From the NCBI RefSeq assembly GCF_000306235.2, contig NZ_AKWZ02000012.1:36708-100707 (forward strand): a stretch of DNA of 64,000 nucleotides, read 5' to 3'. Positions 19,117 through 28,655 of the stretch are shown in pieces. Origin of the DNA: Leptospira fainei serovar Hurstbridge str. BUT 6 (GTDB lineage: Bacteria; Spirochaetota; Leptospiria; Leptospirales; Leptospiraceae). Numbering within the stretch: the first letter of the stretch is position 1; each line of letters begins with the position of its first letter. The notes below the pieces were generated by a model that saw only the letters and a list, made by a program, of their open reading frames with translations, made no database searches and was not told the DNA's origin. The position numbers and the translations under genes were made by a program.

Positions 19117-22100
19117 CTAACGCCTTACTCGATCACTCTTTCCGCCGCGTTGAGAGCGTTTACCGGCTTTTAATTTACGTGTCGGCTTTTCTTCAACTTC
19201 GCTGTCGCCTTCTGCATCATAGGATTCGGGATGAAGAATAAACGAATTCGATTCGGGATGTTGATTGTTTCCTTCCCTTTTTTCCATGATCAGGATATAC
19301 AAACTCGGCATGACGGTTAACACCAAAAGTAATGCGGAGCTCAATCCCCCCACCATCACCGTAGCCAAGGGCCGTTGAACGTCCGAACCGACGCCGGTAG
19401 CCATCGTTGCGGGAATTAACCCTAGCAACGCTAAAAGCATAGTCATCAAACGAGGCCGAAGCTGACTTACTGCCGACGCGACCGAGGCTTCCCGGACGCT
19501 CATCTTCGTTACGCCTGGCGTCTTATCGTGCAAATAATGGTTCGCCTTTGAAACGAATAAGATACCCGCCATCGTAGCGATTCCGAAAAGGGAAATAAAC
19601 CCGACTCCCGCAGATACGTTGAAATAATATCCTCTCGCTAATAAGGCGTAGATTCCTCCGATAAGGGAAAGAGGAATACAGGAAAGCGCCACAAACACCG
19701 ATCGAAGATCCCGGTACAGCAAATACAATAAACCGAAAATAATCCCGATCGTTAAAGGAATTACGATTGCTAATTGCTTCCCGACCCTCGCCAAGTTCTC
19801 GTACTGTCCGCCGTACTTCACTTCGTAACCGTCAGGAAAATGAACTTCTTTCTTTACTCTTTTTTGAAGTTCGGAAACAAAACCGCCTTGGTCCCGCCCT
19901 CTCACGTTCAAGCGAACCGTAATCGTTCGTTTACCGTCCTGACGGAAAATCATGGTCGGTGAATCTTCCTGAGTAATATCCGCAAGTTCGGAAAGTGGAA
20001 TTCTTTCTCCTCTGGGAGAAATGATGGGAATTCTCGCGATTTCCCTGGCCGATTCCCGATAATCCTTAGCAAATCGAACCACAATCCCGTAAAGAGCTCT
20101 TTCTTTAGGCGGATCATCCATCGGGCCTTCGTATAAATTACTGATCGGTTCCATCCCTACGGCGGCTTCGATGACTTGCTGAATATCGCTTACATTGATG
20201 CCGTATCGAGCTGCGACATCCCTCCGAATTCGAATCACGAGTTGAGGCGCGGGGCCTTCCTGCTCGATCCCGTATTCGCTCGCACCCTTCATTTCCGAAA
20301 CGATCTTTAAAATCTGATCCGATAAATTCCGCATCACTCTCATGTCTTGCCCGGAAACGAATACGGCCAAGTCTGCGATTGTCCCCATGATCGCCTCGGA
20401 GAGATTGTCCATGATCGGTTGTGAAAAGCTGACTCGTACTCCGGGCAACCCGTCTTCAAGATCGTTTCTTAAGCGAAGCAAGAGCTGTTCCTTCGTAATC
20501 TTCTCTTTCCAAGCTTTATAATCCTTTAATCCGATATAAACTTCCAGACGGTTCGGAGGTAAAGGATCCGTTCCGTCGTCGTTCCTACCGTACTGGGATA
20601 AGATGGTATCTACCATTTCATTTTTATAAATTATTTTTCGGACTTTCGGAATGAACTTCTTCGCTTCAGGTAACGAGATCCCGACGGGAAAATAAAGTCG
20701 AAGAGTGAAGCCGCCTTCGTCCAAGGATGGCAGGAACTCCGTTCCGAGTGACATGAATCCGATTACCAACAGTCCTGTTACGGCGGAAAATGCGATGGCA
20801 ACGACGCGTTTGGATCTATCGACCAGATAATGGACGATTTTTTCATACTGGGTTTCGATCCAATGATAAATCGGATTATGCCATTCGATCGGCCCCGGAT
20901 TCGAAGATTCGAAATACCTCCGATAAAAAAAGGACATTAGGACCGGAACAATCGTCATCGTGAAAAGCAAAGCGCCGAAAATCGCAAAAGATAATGTGAA
21001 AGCCATCGGCTTAAAAAGCCGGCCCTCGATTCGCTCGAACGAAAATATAGGAAGGTATGCTAAAATGATGATCAGAATCGCAAAAAGAATTTCCGTTCCG
21101 ACTTCCGAAGCGCATTCGAAAGTAAATCGAATAATGCCTTTTTGTTTCTCCTGCAAAGTTGCATTCTTGTATCGCCTCATAATGTTCTCTACCATCACGA
21201 CGGCGCTATCCACGACTATGCCGAAATCTACGGCACCGAGCGAAAGAAGACTCGCTGAGATACCGGAAGAATTCATCATCGTAAACGAGAATAAAAGAGC
21301 GAACGGAATCGTAGCCACGACGACAACGGAAGCTCGAATACTTCCTACAAAGAAGATAACGACCAAACTAACGACGGCAATTCCCTCCAGTAGTGTGGTG
21401 CCTACCGTGCGTAACGTATATTGAACTAGATCTCCCCTATCGTAAGTGGTACGCAATCGTGTCCCGACAGGCATGTATTTCTCGTTGATCTCTTTCACCT
21501 TTGCCCGAACTCTTTCTAAGAAAGCATTCGGCTCCACCCAACGACGCATCGCGACCAAACCTTGAACCGCCGAATCGACGTCGATCAAACCTTCTTGATC
21601 GTTTTGAATGGTATACCCCAAGACCCCGCTCGGAATGGGAGGGGCGATTTCTACGGTTCCGATATTCTTTACGAAAACCGGTACTCCGTTTAGATTTTTG
21701 ACAACGATATCCTCGATCTGGTTGATGTCTCGGATCGCTCCTAGAGACCGAATCGGTAGTGATTGCTCTCCCTGTAGAAGAAAATTTCCACCGGTATTCA
21801 AGTTATTACTTTGTACGGCCTCGATCACATCGGCGACGGTAGCTTGGTATCGAATCAAATTTTCCGGGTTCATCACGATATGAAACTGCTTCGGTAATCC
21901 TCCGAAAGTCACCACGTCCGCAATACCTGAAACTTGGAGCATCTTAGGAATCACGATCCAGTCCTGAATACTTCTAAGTTCCATAGGAGTATGATTGCCG
22001 CTCGTCGATTCCACTACGTATCGATATACCTCGCCTACCGGAGAGCTCATCGGAGCCAACGTCGGAGTGACTTCTTCCGGAATCACCGCGTCTCGAACCT

Positions 22101-22443
22101 TTTCCATCAATCGCATTCTGGCAAAATAATCGTCGGTTCCCTCTTCGAAGACGAACTGAAACACTACGAGTCCGTTAATCGTTCTGGAACGACGCACGAT
22201 TACGTTCGGGGTGGAATGGAGAACCCTCTCGATCGGCATCGTGACCCTTTCTTCCACTTCCAAAGTCGCCTTTCCGGGAAATTTAGCGACAACCCGAACT
22301 TGCGTATCGGCGATGTCCGAATAAGCTTCCTTACGAATATCTATCCACGACCAAATTCCGATTAATAAGGCAACGGCGCCGGCCACCAAAGTGAATATTC
22401 TATTCTTCAATGCCGTTTCGATAATACTATTGATAATTTTCAT
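19117..22443 (-). CDS. Heavy-metal efflux RND permease (CzcA/CusA type)
   Basis: 1108 residues with the RND layout: membrane segment 1, large periplasmic loop, segments 2-6, second loop, segments 8-12. The heavy-metal signature in segment 4 is complete: [20 protein letters not shown] carries both Asp and the Glu typical of metal (Zn/Co/Cd or Cu/Ag) pumps. It uses the proton gradient to expel metal from the periplasm or cytoplasm. The C-terminal ~40 residues are a polar, Lys/Arg-rich tail absent from most homologues. The adaptor gene lies upstream on the same strand across 265 bp. No outer-membrane factor gene (CzcC/CusC) is adjacent, so it must borrow one encoded elsewhere. Confidence 0.93.
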   Translation of the reverse strand: MKIINSIIETALKNRIFTLVAGAVALLIGIWSWIDIRKEAYSDIADTQVRVVAKFPGKATLEVEERVTMPIERVLHSTPNVIVRRSRTINGLVVFQFVFEEGTDDYFARMRLMEKVRDAVIPEEVTPTLAPMSSPVGEVYRYVVESTSGNHTPMELRSIQDWIVIPKMLQVSGIADVVTFGGLPKQFHIVMNPENLIRYQATVADVIEAVQSNNLNTGGNFLLQGEQSLPIRSLGAIRDINQIEDIVVKNLNGVPVFVKNIGTVEIAPPIPSGVLGYTIQNDQEGLIDVDSAVQGLVAMRRWVEPNAFLERVRAKVKEINEKYMPVGTRLRTTYDRGDLVQYTLRTVGTTLLEGIAVVSLVVIFFVGSIRASVVVVATIPFALLFSFTMMNSSGISASLLSLGAVDFGIVVDSAVVMVENIMRRYKNATLQEKQKGIIRFTFECASEVGTEILFAILIIILAYLPIFSFERIEGRLFKPMAFTLSFAIFGALLFTMTIVPVLMSFFYRRYFESSNPGPIEWHNPIYHWIETQYEKIVHYLVDRSKRVVAIAFSAVTGLLVIGFMSLGTEFLPSLDEGGFTLRLYFPVGISLPEAKKFIPKVRKIIYKNEMVDTILSQYGRNDDGTDPLPPNRLEVYIGLKDYKAWKEKITKEQLLLRLRNDLEDGLPGVRVSFSQPIMDNLSEAIMGTIADLAVFVSGQDMRVMRNLSDQILKIVSEMKGASEYGIEQEGPAPQLVIRIRRDVAARYGINVSDIQQVIEAAVGMEPISNLYEGPMDDPPKERALYGIVVRFAKDYRESAREIARIPIISPRGERIPLSELADITQEDSPTMIFRQDGKRTITVRLNVRGRDQGGFVSELQKRVKKEVHFPDGYEVKYGGQYENLARVGKQLAIVIPLTIGIIFGLLYLLYRDLRSVFVALSCIPLSLIGGIYALLARGYYFNVSAGVGFISLFGIATMAGILFVSKANHYLHDKTPGVTKMSVREASVASAVSQLRPRLMTMLLALLGLIPATMATGVGSDVQRPLATVMVGGLSSALLLVLTVMPSLYILIMEKREGNNQHPESNSFILHPESYDAEGDSEVEEKPTRKLKAGKRSQRGGKSDRVRR

Positions 22444-22708
22444 CTAAGGTGAACCTCGTAATAAGCGACCGAGAACTTTTCTAAGCGGAATAAGAACCGA
22501 CTTATTTTCCTAAACATAAATCCGATCTCTGACAAAAGGATAATAAATAAAACTAACCTATTAATTATAGATATGTAATTGATAGGTTCCTGATTTTCCT
22601 TTCTATAAACGCTGGAACCGAAATCTTCCCGAATGAGATTCGGCGTACGCGATCTATTGCAATGGAGCGAAGAAGAGGAGCGTCTTTCAAAATATTCTTC
22701 CAACATTT

Positions 22709-23707
22709 TCAGAAACCGAAGCTTAATCCTTTCAAGAGAATCGCGCCGTCGACTACGACTCGTTCCCCTTTTGCCACGCCTTCGAGAACACTTACGACGT
22801 CCTCGTCGGAAATTCCCACCGTGATCCCCCGGCGAACGAACTCACCGGACCTTTTCTCTACGAACACGTAATTCCTTCCTTCCACCGATATTACTGCGAT
22901 CGCTGGCAGGATAATCGCGGCAGAACTTAAACTCTCGGGAAATTTTACGATCGCATACATCCCGGGTTTAAGTTTTCGATCTATATTAGTAATCGTGATT
23001 CGTATTCTAACGGTTCTAGTGATAGGATCCACGTTATCCCCTAACGCTTCCGCTTTGCCCCGCCAGATTTCATTCGGAAGCGAGGAGAACTTTAATTCCA
23101 CGTCGATTCCTTTTTTCAAATTACGTAGTTGTGATTCAGGAACATCGCCGATAATCCAGGCCACGTTCGGTCCGGCTTTACTCAAGATCGAAGGATTTAA
23201 TCCTAAATCCTGGAGCTTTCCTTCTAACTCGGCGAGCTCGGCAGCGCCATTCTCCACGTCCGTTTCTGCTTCTATTAAATCCTTTTCATTAGCGACTTTA
23301 TGCCGAAACATATCGCGGATTCTCTCTAGATTCTTACGCGACTTATTCAAGGTATTCTTTGAATGAAGGTATCCCTGATATAATTCGTTAATTTCAGAGG
23401 ATTCGAATAGCACAAGAGGGTCGCCACCCGACACCGACGTTGTAGTGGACGCAGTCAGTCTTGCGGGAGCATGAATGTTTACGAAATTTCCGTTCGTATC
23501 GATTTCTACGACCTTAATCATTGCAAGACCGGGACTTCCCTCCTTGAATTCGATTTTCGAACCGTCGGCGGAAACGCTGGGTTTCTCCGGAAATGGATTC
23601 GACTTGTTTTTTGTTTTTTGCGTTAATAATATCGCGATGGTTAGCAAAAACGTTAGTCCTGCTAAAAATCCGATCAATCGCGCCCTAGTTCTAAAAAGCA
23701 CGTTCAT
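22709..23707 (-). CDS. Periplasmic adaptor of the RND pump (CzcB/CusB-like)
   Basis: 332 residues from ATG 23707; an in-frame TTG at 23743 adds 12 residues and remains possible. A single N-terminal membrane anchor (~10-28; LIGFLAGLTFLLTIAILL) is followed by the membrane-fusion fold. The lipoyl halves flank a coiled-coil hairpin (~125-175; NTLNKSRKNLERIRDMFRH, then NEKDLIEAETDVENGAAELA), and beta-barrel strands follow (VELKFSSLPNEIWRGKAEAL; DPITRTVRIRITI). It bridges permease and outer-membrane channel. No His/Met-rich metal-binding head is visible, so the metal cannot be chosen. It precedes the permease gene, probably in one operon despite the long spacer. Confidence 0.85.
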   Translation of the reverse strand: MNVLFRTRARLIGFLAGLTFLLTIAILLTQKTKNKSNPFPEKPSVSADGSKIEFKEGSPGLAMIKVVEIDTNGNFVNIHAPARLTASTTTSVSGGDPLVLFESSEINELYQGYLHSKNTLNKSRKNLERIRDMFRHKVANEKDLIEAETDVENGAAELAELEGKLQDLGLNPSILSKAGPNVAWIIGDVPESQLRNLKKGIDVELKFSSLPNEIWRGKAEALGDNVDPITRTVRIRITITNIDRKLKPGMYAIVKFPESLSSAAIILPAIAVISVEGRNYVFVEKRSGEFVRRGITVGISDEDVVSVLEGVAKGERVVVDGAILLKGLSFGF

Positions 23708-24040
23708 TCTATAATCAAAACTCCTGGCTACGAGTTCGCTCAAGGCGCGTAGCGGCTAAAAACCGGCATCGTTTCCCTGCCGATTTTGCTTGCGGGTTCG
23801 AATTAGGATCCCTCAGTTTATATGAAAATTCTTTAATGCTATATATCGGTGGAATACGACTCCCCTATACATGAATGAGATTTGCACCTATTTTCATGAC
23901 AAGGATAACGCCGCATAGGTATGCTTGAGCCTTAGCGTTATATATATTCGAGAAGGCATTCGCCGTCCCAGGCCTACAGATTCTTTTCCCGGGAGAAAAT
24001 AGCTCCAGCCTATCCGAATATTAGCTTTAAATAAACAAAT

Positions 24041-24412
24041 TTAGGTATGAATCGGGGGCGGTATATTGAGTAAGAGAACGGAAATCAGACGGGCATAGTA
24101 GTAGGTCGTAAAGGAGATCTCGTTCGAATAAAACGAGACCTTGAATCTCTCCGATTCCGCAAAAACTTCATAGAAGTAATCCATGAAGTCATATCTACTT
24201 CTAAAGGAAATAGCTAAATGCCTGGAATCTTCACCCGAGATTGACTGGACAGCATTTTTATGAGTGGCGGTAGCAAACCCGATCGCGAATGGAGATTCAG
24301 TTCGATCGAATCCGAGGGAGGAAAGATCTATCGATCCGTCCTGCTCCATCGGCAACGCGATAAGCATCGTCAAAACAAAGACGAGCAATCTGTTTAACCA
24401 CACCAATCCCAC
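24041..24412 (-). CDS. Hypothetical exported protein
   Basis: 123 residues. The N-terminus (LNRLLVFVLTMLIALPM) looks like a signal peptide or membrane anchor; the rest is a small soluble domain with aromatic-rich ends (FMDYFYEVF, FTTYYYARL). No family recognised. It lies between the pump operon and the DoxX gene, with about 330 bp free on the pump side. I see no strong ribosome-binding site: GTG 24412 or GTG 24403 could start it. Its frame is clean, but the reality of the gene is only moderately supported. Confidence 0.5.
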   Translation of the reverse strand: MGLVWLNRLLVFVLTMLIALPMEQDGSIDLSSLGFDRTESPFAIGFATATHKNAVQSISGEDSRHLAISFRSRYDFMDYFYEVFAESERFKVSFYSNEISFTTYYYARLISVLLLNIPPPIHT

Positions 24413-24662
24413 GCTTTCTACTTTTTGAATGATCTTTAAGCAGACAACTCTTTTTCAAAAAGTACGCAACTTCGGGATAATTTTTGATTTATAGTATTCA
24501 AAACTAGGCGGAAAGATATATCTTCTCGTTTTAAACTTGGCAATGCTTTATATTCGAAGGATCTTTCGATAACAAGAATTTAGGCAATCAACACGATATT
24601 TCCAATTTCTCAAAGCTTGTATGGATGGATTACCTAAAATTCTCGAAACGATTCGAATCGCG

Positions 24663-25106
24663 TTACTTAAATCGATCTTGAAGGAAGCGATCAATCGATA
24701 CCGATCCGCCGCCGAAAATCATTAAAGCAATTGCGATTGCTACGGCTAAGACATGATATTCAAATCCTTCACCCGATTGATTACCGAACCAATTCATGAA
24801 AAAACCGTTTTTACTTTGGAATATAGCGGCTCCGATCATTACGATTCCGATTCCAAGAGCGGAGAATCTCGTAAAGAAACCGAGTATCAACGAGAGAGCT
24901 CCGAACGATTCCGCAATTATGATCAAGAATCCGATAAGGGAAGGAATTCCTTCGGATGCAAAAAATTTGATGGTCGAAGAATAACCGTATCCTCCCATCC
25001 AACCGAACAGTTTTTGAAGACCGTGCGGCAGCATTACGACTCCTAACGCTATCCTAAGAAACGTTATCGCAAGATTCGCTTCGGTAGCTAAAAGTATCTC
25101 GAACAT
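24663..25106 (-). CDS. DoxX-family membrane protein
   Basis: 147 residues, four membrane helices. ATFLRIALGV-type opening (ITFLRIALGVVMLPHGLQKL) and the family motif GxxxLxxGFxTR (LSLILGFFTRFSALGIG) identify a DoxX/SURF4-like small membrane protein. The start has AGGAG eight bases upstream. Members are linked in various bacteria to oxidative-stress resistance or quinone metabolism, without an agreed reaction. It lies about 95 bp after the AraC-type regulator on the same strand and may belong to its operon or regulon. Confidence 0.85.
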   Translation of the reverse strand: MFEILLATEANLAITFLRIALGVVMLPHGLQKLFGWMGGYGYSSTIKFFASEGIPSLIGFLIIIAESFGALSLILGFFTRFSALGIGIVMIGAAIFQSKNGFFMNWFGNQSGEGFEYHVLAVAIAIALMIFGGGSVSIDRFLQDRFK

Positions 25107-25201
25107 TCTTATCTCCTAAATTCGGCGAATAAAAATCGTCGCCTGAATGAAGAGGATCATAAGCTGACCGGCAGCTAAAGTAAATGGACGAAAAGCGAAA
25201 G

Positions 25202-26086
25202 TTATTGCACTTTTCGGTTTTCTGCCCTATATCGTTCCGGAGAGATTCCCGCTTGCGAGCGGAAGAAACGACTTAAGTATGCATTATCGGAAAAATTAAC
25301 TTCTCTTGAAATCTCCGAGATACTATTAGAGGAGTGAACCAACAAGCGTTTGATCTCCAATATGATTCTATCATTGATTATCGACTTCGCATTTCGGCCG
25401 AGTCGCTTCTTGCAGGCGGAATTTAAAGCAGAAGCGGATACGGTAAGTCGTCTCGCGTAAAATGATGTCGATCTTTCGCGAATAAAATTCTGTTCCAGAA
25501 TTTCCTCGAAGTCGGAGATAAGTTCGTCGATGATATCGGAAGCTTCGCATCCGGATTCGTATTCCCGTTTGACCTCTAACAAAATAAGCTGAGTTAAGGT
25601 AAATAGAATTCCTTCTTCCGATCCATTCTCTCTTTCCAGGAGTAAGCGATCCCAGTCCCGAGCCAACACTCCGGGTTCCCGAATTTGCATCGCGGAACGA
25701 GAAGTCACAGATTTGAAAAAAGGGAAACCGAAAATAGCGGAACGCGTCGCCGAATTTCTGGCATAGAACTCCGGAGAGAATTTTAAAGCGTATCCGATAA
25801 CTGGAGAATCGAATCTCCAGGAATGCACCTGCCCCGGCCGTATGAAAAAAAGCGAATTATCCGCGATCTCATAATCCACGAAATCGATTCGATGATTGCC
25901 CATCCCTTTTAAAAAAAAGAACAGCGCAAAGTAATCGTGTCTATGTCCGCTAAAGTATTCGATAAAATTAGAAGGTAAACTTTGTAAGCGACTGACTTGC
26001 AAGAAAGGAATATTCGAGTCCCGATATAGTTCGGTCAATCGAACCGTTGATATTAAACTCTGATCGATCTTTATTCGATTTCTCAT
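25202..26086 (-). CDS. AraC-family transcriptional regulator
   Basis: 294 residues. The N-terminal cupin-like sensory half (~35-150) has GHRHDYFALFFFLKG and FIRPGQVHSWRF, the typical AraC effector-pocket strands. The C-terminal ~100 residues carry two HTH motifs (ARRLTVSASALNSACKKRLG; ISEISREVNFSDNAYLSRFF) ending in AGISPERYR. GAGAGAG precedes ATG 26086. The gene starts 15 bases after the upstream sensor gene, so sensor and regulator are probably co-transcribed. The DoxX gene follows and is a candidate target. Confidence 0.9.
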   Translation of the reverse strand: MRNRIKIDQSLISTVRLTELYRDSNIPFLQVSRLQSLPSNFIEYFSGHRHDYFALFFFLKGMGNHRIDFVDYEIADNSLFFIRPGQVHSWRFDSPVIGYALKFSPEFYARNSATRSAIFGFPFFKSVTSRSAMQIREPGVLARDWDRLLLERENGSEEGILFTLTQLILLEVKREYESGCEASDIIDELISDFEEILEQNFIRERSTSFYARRLTVSASALNSACKKRLGRNAKSIINDRIILEIKRLLVHSSNSISEISREVNFSDNAYLSRFFRSQAGISPERYRAENRKVQ

Positions 26087-26101
26087 CGACTCTCTCGAAT
26101 G

Positions 26102-27337
26102 TTATGATACATTTCTAAAAAAATCAAGTTGAACGGAAGTGCCTTCCTCACTGATATCCGTCTTTAAACTTCCCTTTAACTGGCGGACAAATAATTGGAT
26201 CAGGGTATGTCCGATTCTATTATGAACCTCCCAAGTTTCCGGATCTCTTACGCTCGAATCGTAAATACGTAAACGATACGAGCGGTCCATCTGTCCTAAT
26301 TCGACAACAACTGTCGCAGAATGAATCGAATCTTTGTGAGGTTGCAGGAAGTTTAATAGTATCTCGTTCAGAATTAGCGCAAGAGGAATCGCGTCTTCCA
26401 CGGATAAATTAACGTTTTGGATTTTTTCTTCGACGCGAGGAGGAAGTCCGCTAAAAGAAAAAACCGATATTAGATTGGCGATGATCTCTTGAAAGACGAC
26501 TTTACAGTCCACCTTAAGATAACTTCCCGATTTATATACGTAGTTATGCACTTTCGAGATGGCAAAAATTCTATTTTGAATTTCCGTAAAATGATGCATC
26601 ACCTCCAAATCCAACTCGGCTTTCTGAACTTCTATTAAACCCGAAAGTATTTGCAAATTGTTCCTGACTCTATGGTGAATTTCCTTGATTAGGATGTCTT
26701 TTTCGTCCGAATATACCTTAATCACCCGAACAGTCATGATCGATATCAAAGCAAATATGGAATACATTACTAAAGTGTCGGAAAAGGAAATAAGACCGAC
26801 TTTATCGGTATTCCCAGGCGACCATCCTCTAAACACCAAAAGGCCAAAGCAATAAATAGAAACTAATATAGTATTTCTAATATTTGAAAGATACAAGAAC
26901 ACGATGATCAAGGTGGATATGGAAAAAATAAAATTCCCGTCCTTAGCCCCGAAAAACCATCCTGCGGTGACCGAAAAAAGACCGGCAATCAAATTCACAT
27001 ATACTGCGGAATCGAATTTTTTTCTGAAAATCAAAACCATCGAAGCAATCGACGATAGAATGATGATCAGATATCCGGGTCGAACTCCCTTACTGATATA
27101 GAGAATACTGGCAAAGATACTTAGAACCAAAGTAAAAAGATTGAAGAGAAGTATATGTACCGCTTTTCGTTTTGTAAGATAATCCTTATCCTCGTAAATA
27201 ATCGCTATTTTTTGAAAAAGCATACAGTATACATATTCGGGAACGGGCGCGCAAATAAACGAAAGGTATTTTAATATAAAAGGAACTAATTTGTAAATAT
27301 ATTTATAAGACGCGGGAGATCCGACGAAAAATCGCAA
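26102..27337 (-). CDS. Membrane histidine-kinase-like protein (HisKA_2 type) with degenerate ATP-binding site
   Basis: Up to 411 residues (TTG 27337; ATG 27223 gives 373 and a cleaner N-terminus; neither has a good ribosome-binding site). About six membrane segments occupy residues ~58-210, followed by the HisKA_2 phospho-acceptor region KEIHHRVRNNLQILSGL (His ~221-222). The ATPase domain keeps an N box (LALILNEILLNF) but the G1 box reads IYDSSVRDP in place of DNGxGxP, and the later Gly-rich box reads RIGHTLIQLF. ATP binding may therefore be weak or lost. It is followed 15 bases later by an AraC regulator and not by a receiver protein, an unusual partner. Confidence 0.82.
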   Translation of the reverse strand: MRFFVGSPASYKYIYKLVPFILKYLSFICAPVPEYVYCMLFQKIAIIYEDKDYLTKRKAVHILLFNLFTLVLSIFASILYISKGVRPGYLIIILSSIASMVLIFRKKFDSAVYVNLIAGLFSVTAGWFFGAKDGNFIFSISTLIIVFLYLSNIRNTILVSIYCFGLLVFRGWSPGNTDKVGLISFSDTLVMYSIFALISIMTVRVIKVYSDEKDILIKEIHHRVRNNLQILSGLIEVQKAELDLEVMHHFTEIQNRIFAISKVHNYVYKSGSYLKVDCKVVFQEIIANLISVFSFSGLPPRVEEKIQNVNLSVEDAIPLALILNEILLNFLQPHKDSIHSATVVVELGQMDRSYRLRIYDSSVRDPETWEVHNRIGHTLIQLFVRQLKGSLKTDISEEGTSVQLDFFRNVS

Positions 27338-27699
27338 ACCCGAAAATGCTCGATATCGGCGCCGATCGGCGGATCATCAAACTATCTGAACGGTTTTCGC
27401 AACCTATTTTTTATCTTTGAAAGCCGCTCGGAAAGTTCCGGCAGCTGCTGCCGCTCGAATAAGGAACTTTTCCGGAAACTGCCGGCTCAAGATTCCTTTC
27501 CGTATCTTTCTTAAATTTCTTGAAGAAAGATACGGACTTTTGAACAAGGCAGGTTCGATCTTTAAATTGGTAGGTTCCCCATTTTTAAGAACGTTCTCCC
27601 CTTCGGTAAAAATGTCCCTTTTCCTAGCCGAATGTTAATCGAAGAGACTTAAGCCGAAAAACTTTCGAAAAGTTCTTACGAAGCGAGGAATTCGAAAGA
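27338..27699. other. Intergenic region rich in inverted repeats
   Basis: 362 bp between the sensor gene and the hydroxylase gene, both on the minus strand. No protein-like frame. It contains a perfect 14-bp inverted repeat (27499-27536) and a looser nest of GGAAAGTTCCGG / GGAACTTTTCCGG and CCGGAAACTGCCGG elements at ~27429-27486. It may hold a terminator region or a structured RNA. Confidence 0.45.
27499..27536. repeat. Perfect 14-bp inverted repeat (stem-loop)
   Basis: TCCGTATCTTTCTT and AAGAAAGATACGGA flank a 10-base spacer. On the plus strand CTTTTG follows, which would suit a weak terminator, but the neighbouring genes are on the minus strand, where no T run follows. A terminator, an attenuator or part of a small RNA are all possible. 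Confidence 0.6.
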
Positions 27700-28542
27700 T
27701 CAAGAGGATCTCTTGTCAATAGTTACCAAATCGAATGCAGCCGACTCCGCATGGTTTCCGCCATCGTCGGTTACGCGTAAGAAAGTTTTCTCATATTCCG
27801 GATGTACCGTTCCGAAGATGGAATCCCAAATAGTAGTATATAGTCCGAAATTGAATTTAAAATATTGATGGTGCATATCGTGATTGGTATTAGTATTCAC
27901 GTATTTCAAAATCCTGTTGGATATTATCCAACTAGGAAATATCTCATAACCGCTATGGCCCAATACATTCCTGATGATTTGGAATGTCATAAAGAGCAAA
28001 AGAGCAAGTGTATGAACCGGGAATAAGGAAACTACAATCGGCATGATCATTGCGTGTACGAGCGCCTCCCACGGGCTGAATGAGTATGCAGTCCAAGGGG
28101 AAGGCGTAACCGATTCATGATGAACCTTATGAAAGACCTTAAAAAACAAACGAGTATGCATCAATCGATGGGTCCAATAAAAGTAAAAATCTTGAATCGT
28201 CAAAATTAGAATTACGCTGAATAGAAGATAGCCCCATCCATGTTCTTCTATATTATTATAAAATTTAAAATATCCATATTTTCTCAAGACCAAGACAACG
28301 AAGGTGACCATAGTGTAGACGAGAACTGAAGATACGGAATACAAAAACTCTTTTTTAAACTGGGCCGGTTGCGCTTGTCTAGTTTGAATTTTTCTACTCC
28401 GAAAAGGATGTTTCCAGACATAGAAAACGAAGAAAGCAATACCAGCAAATACGAAATATCTCAGAAAATCTATCAGGAATATTCTTGGTACGTACGGAAG
28501 TACTTCCGAAACTCTTTGAAAAAATTGAATTGGTTCGTTCAT
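27700..28542 (-). CDS. Fatty-acid/sterol hydroxylase superfamily membrane di-iron enzyme
   Basis: 280 residues with about five hydrophobic segments and the eight-histidine pattern of the superfamily: HRLMH (HxxxH), HKVHH (HxxHH), a His in LVHAMIM and the final HDMHH (HxxHH) near residue ~225-230. Two non-heme irons held by these residues activate O2 to hydroxylate a lipid chain or a sterol-like compound in the membrane. The motif PSPWTAYSFSPWEALVHA is typical of bacterial sterol-desaturase-like members. The AraC-type regulator upstream on the same strand (113 bp) probably controls it. Confidence 0.9.
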   Translation of the reverse strand: MNEPIQFFQRVSEVLPYVPRIFLIDFLRYFVFAGIAFFVFYVWKHPFRSRKIQTRQAQPAQFKKEFLYSVSSVLVYTMVTFVVLVLRKYGYFKFYNNIEEHGWGYLLFSVILILTIQDFYFYWTHRLMHTRLFFKVFHKVHHESVTPSPWTAYSFSPWEALVHAMIMPIVVSLFPVHTLALLLFMTFQIIRNVLGHSGYEIFPSWIISNRILKYVNTNTNHDMHHQYFKFNFGLYTTIWDSIFGTVHPEYEKTFLRVTDDGGNHAESAAFDLVTIDKRSS

Positions 28543-28655
28543 AATGGTGTCCTAGCAAATTCCGGATAAAGATCGGGAATTTGCTAGGATTAGAATCTAT
28601 TTCGCTTCGCAGTTCCTATCGAATTCGGGAAAAGGGAGATCGAATCCGGATTCGA

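Noticed and set aside
20960..21424. 154-codon plus-strand frame inside the RND permease gene
   Set aside because: Antisense shadow of a clearly coding gene.
22440..22706. 88-codon minus-strand frame between the RND adaptor and permease genes
   Set aside because: It begins right after the adaptor stop, has no ribosome-binding site and no protein-like pattern; treated as spacer.
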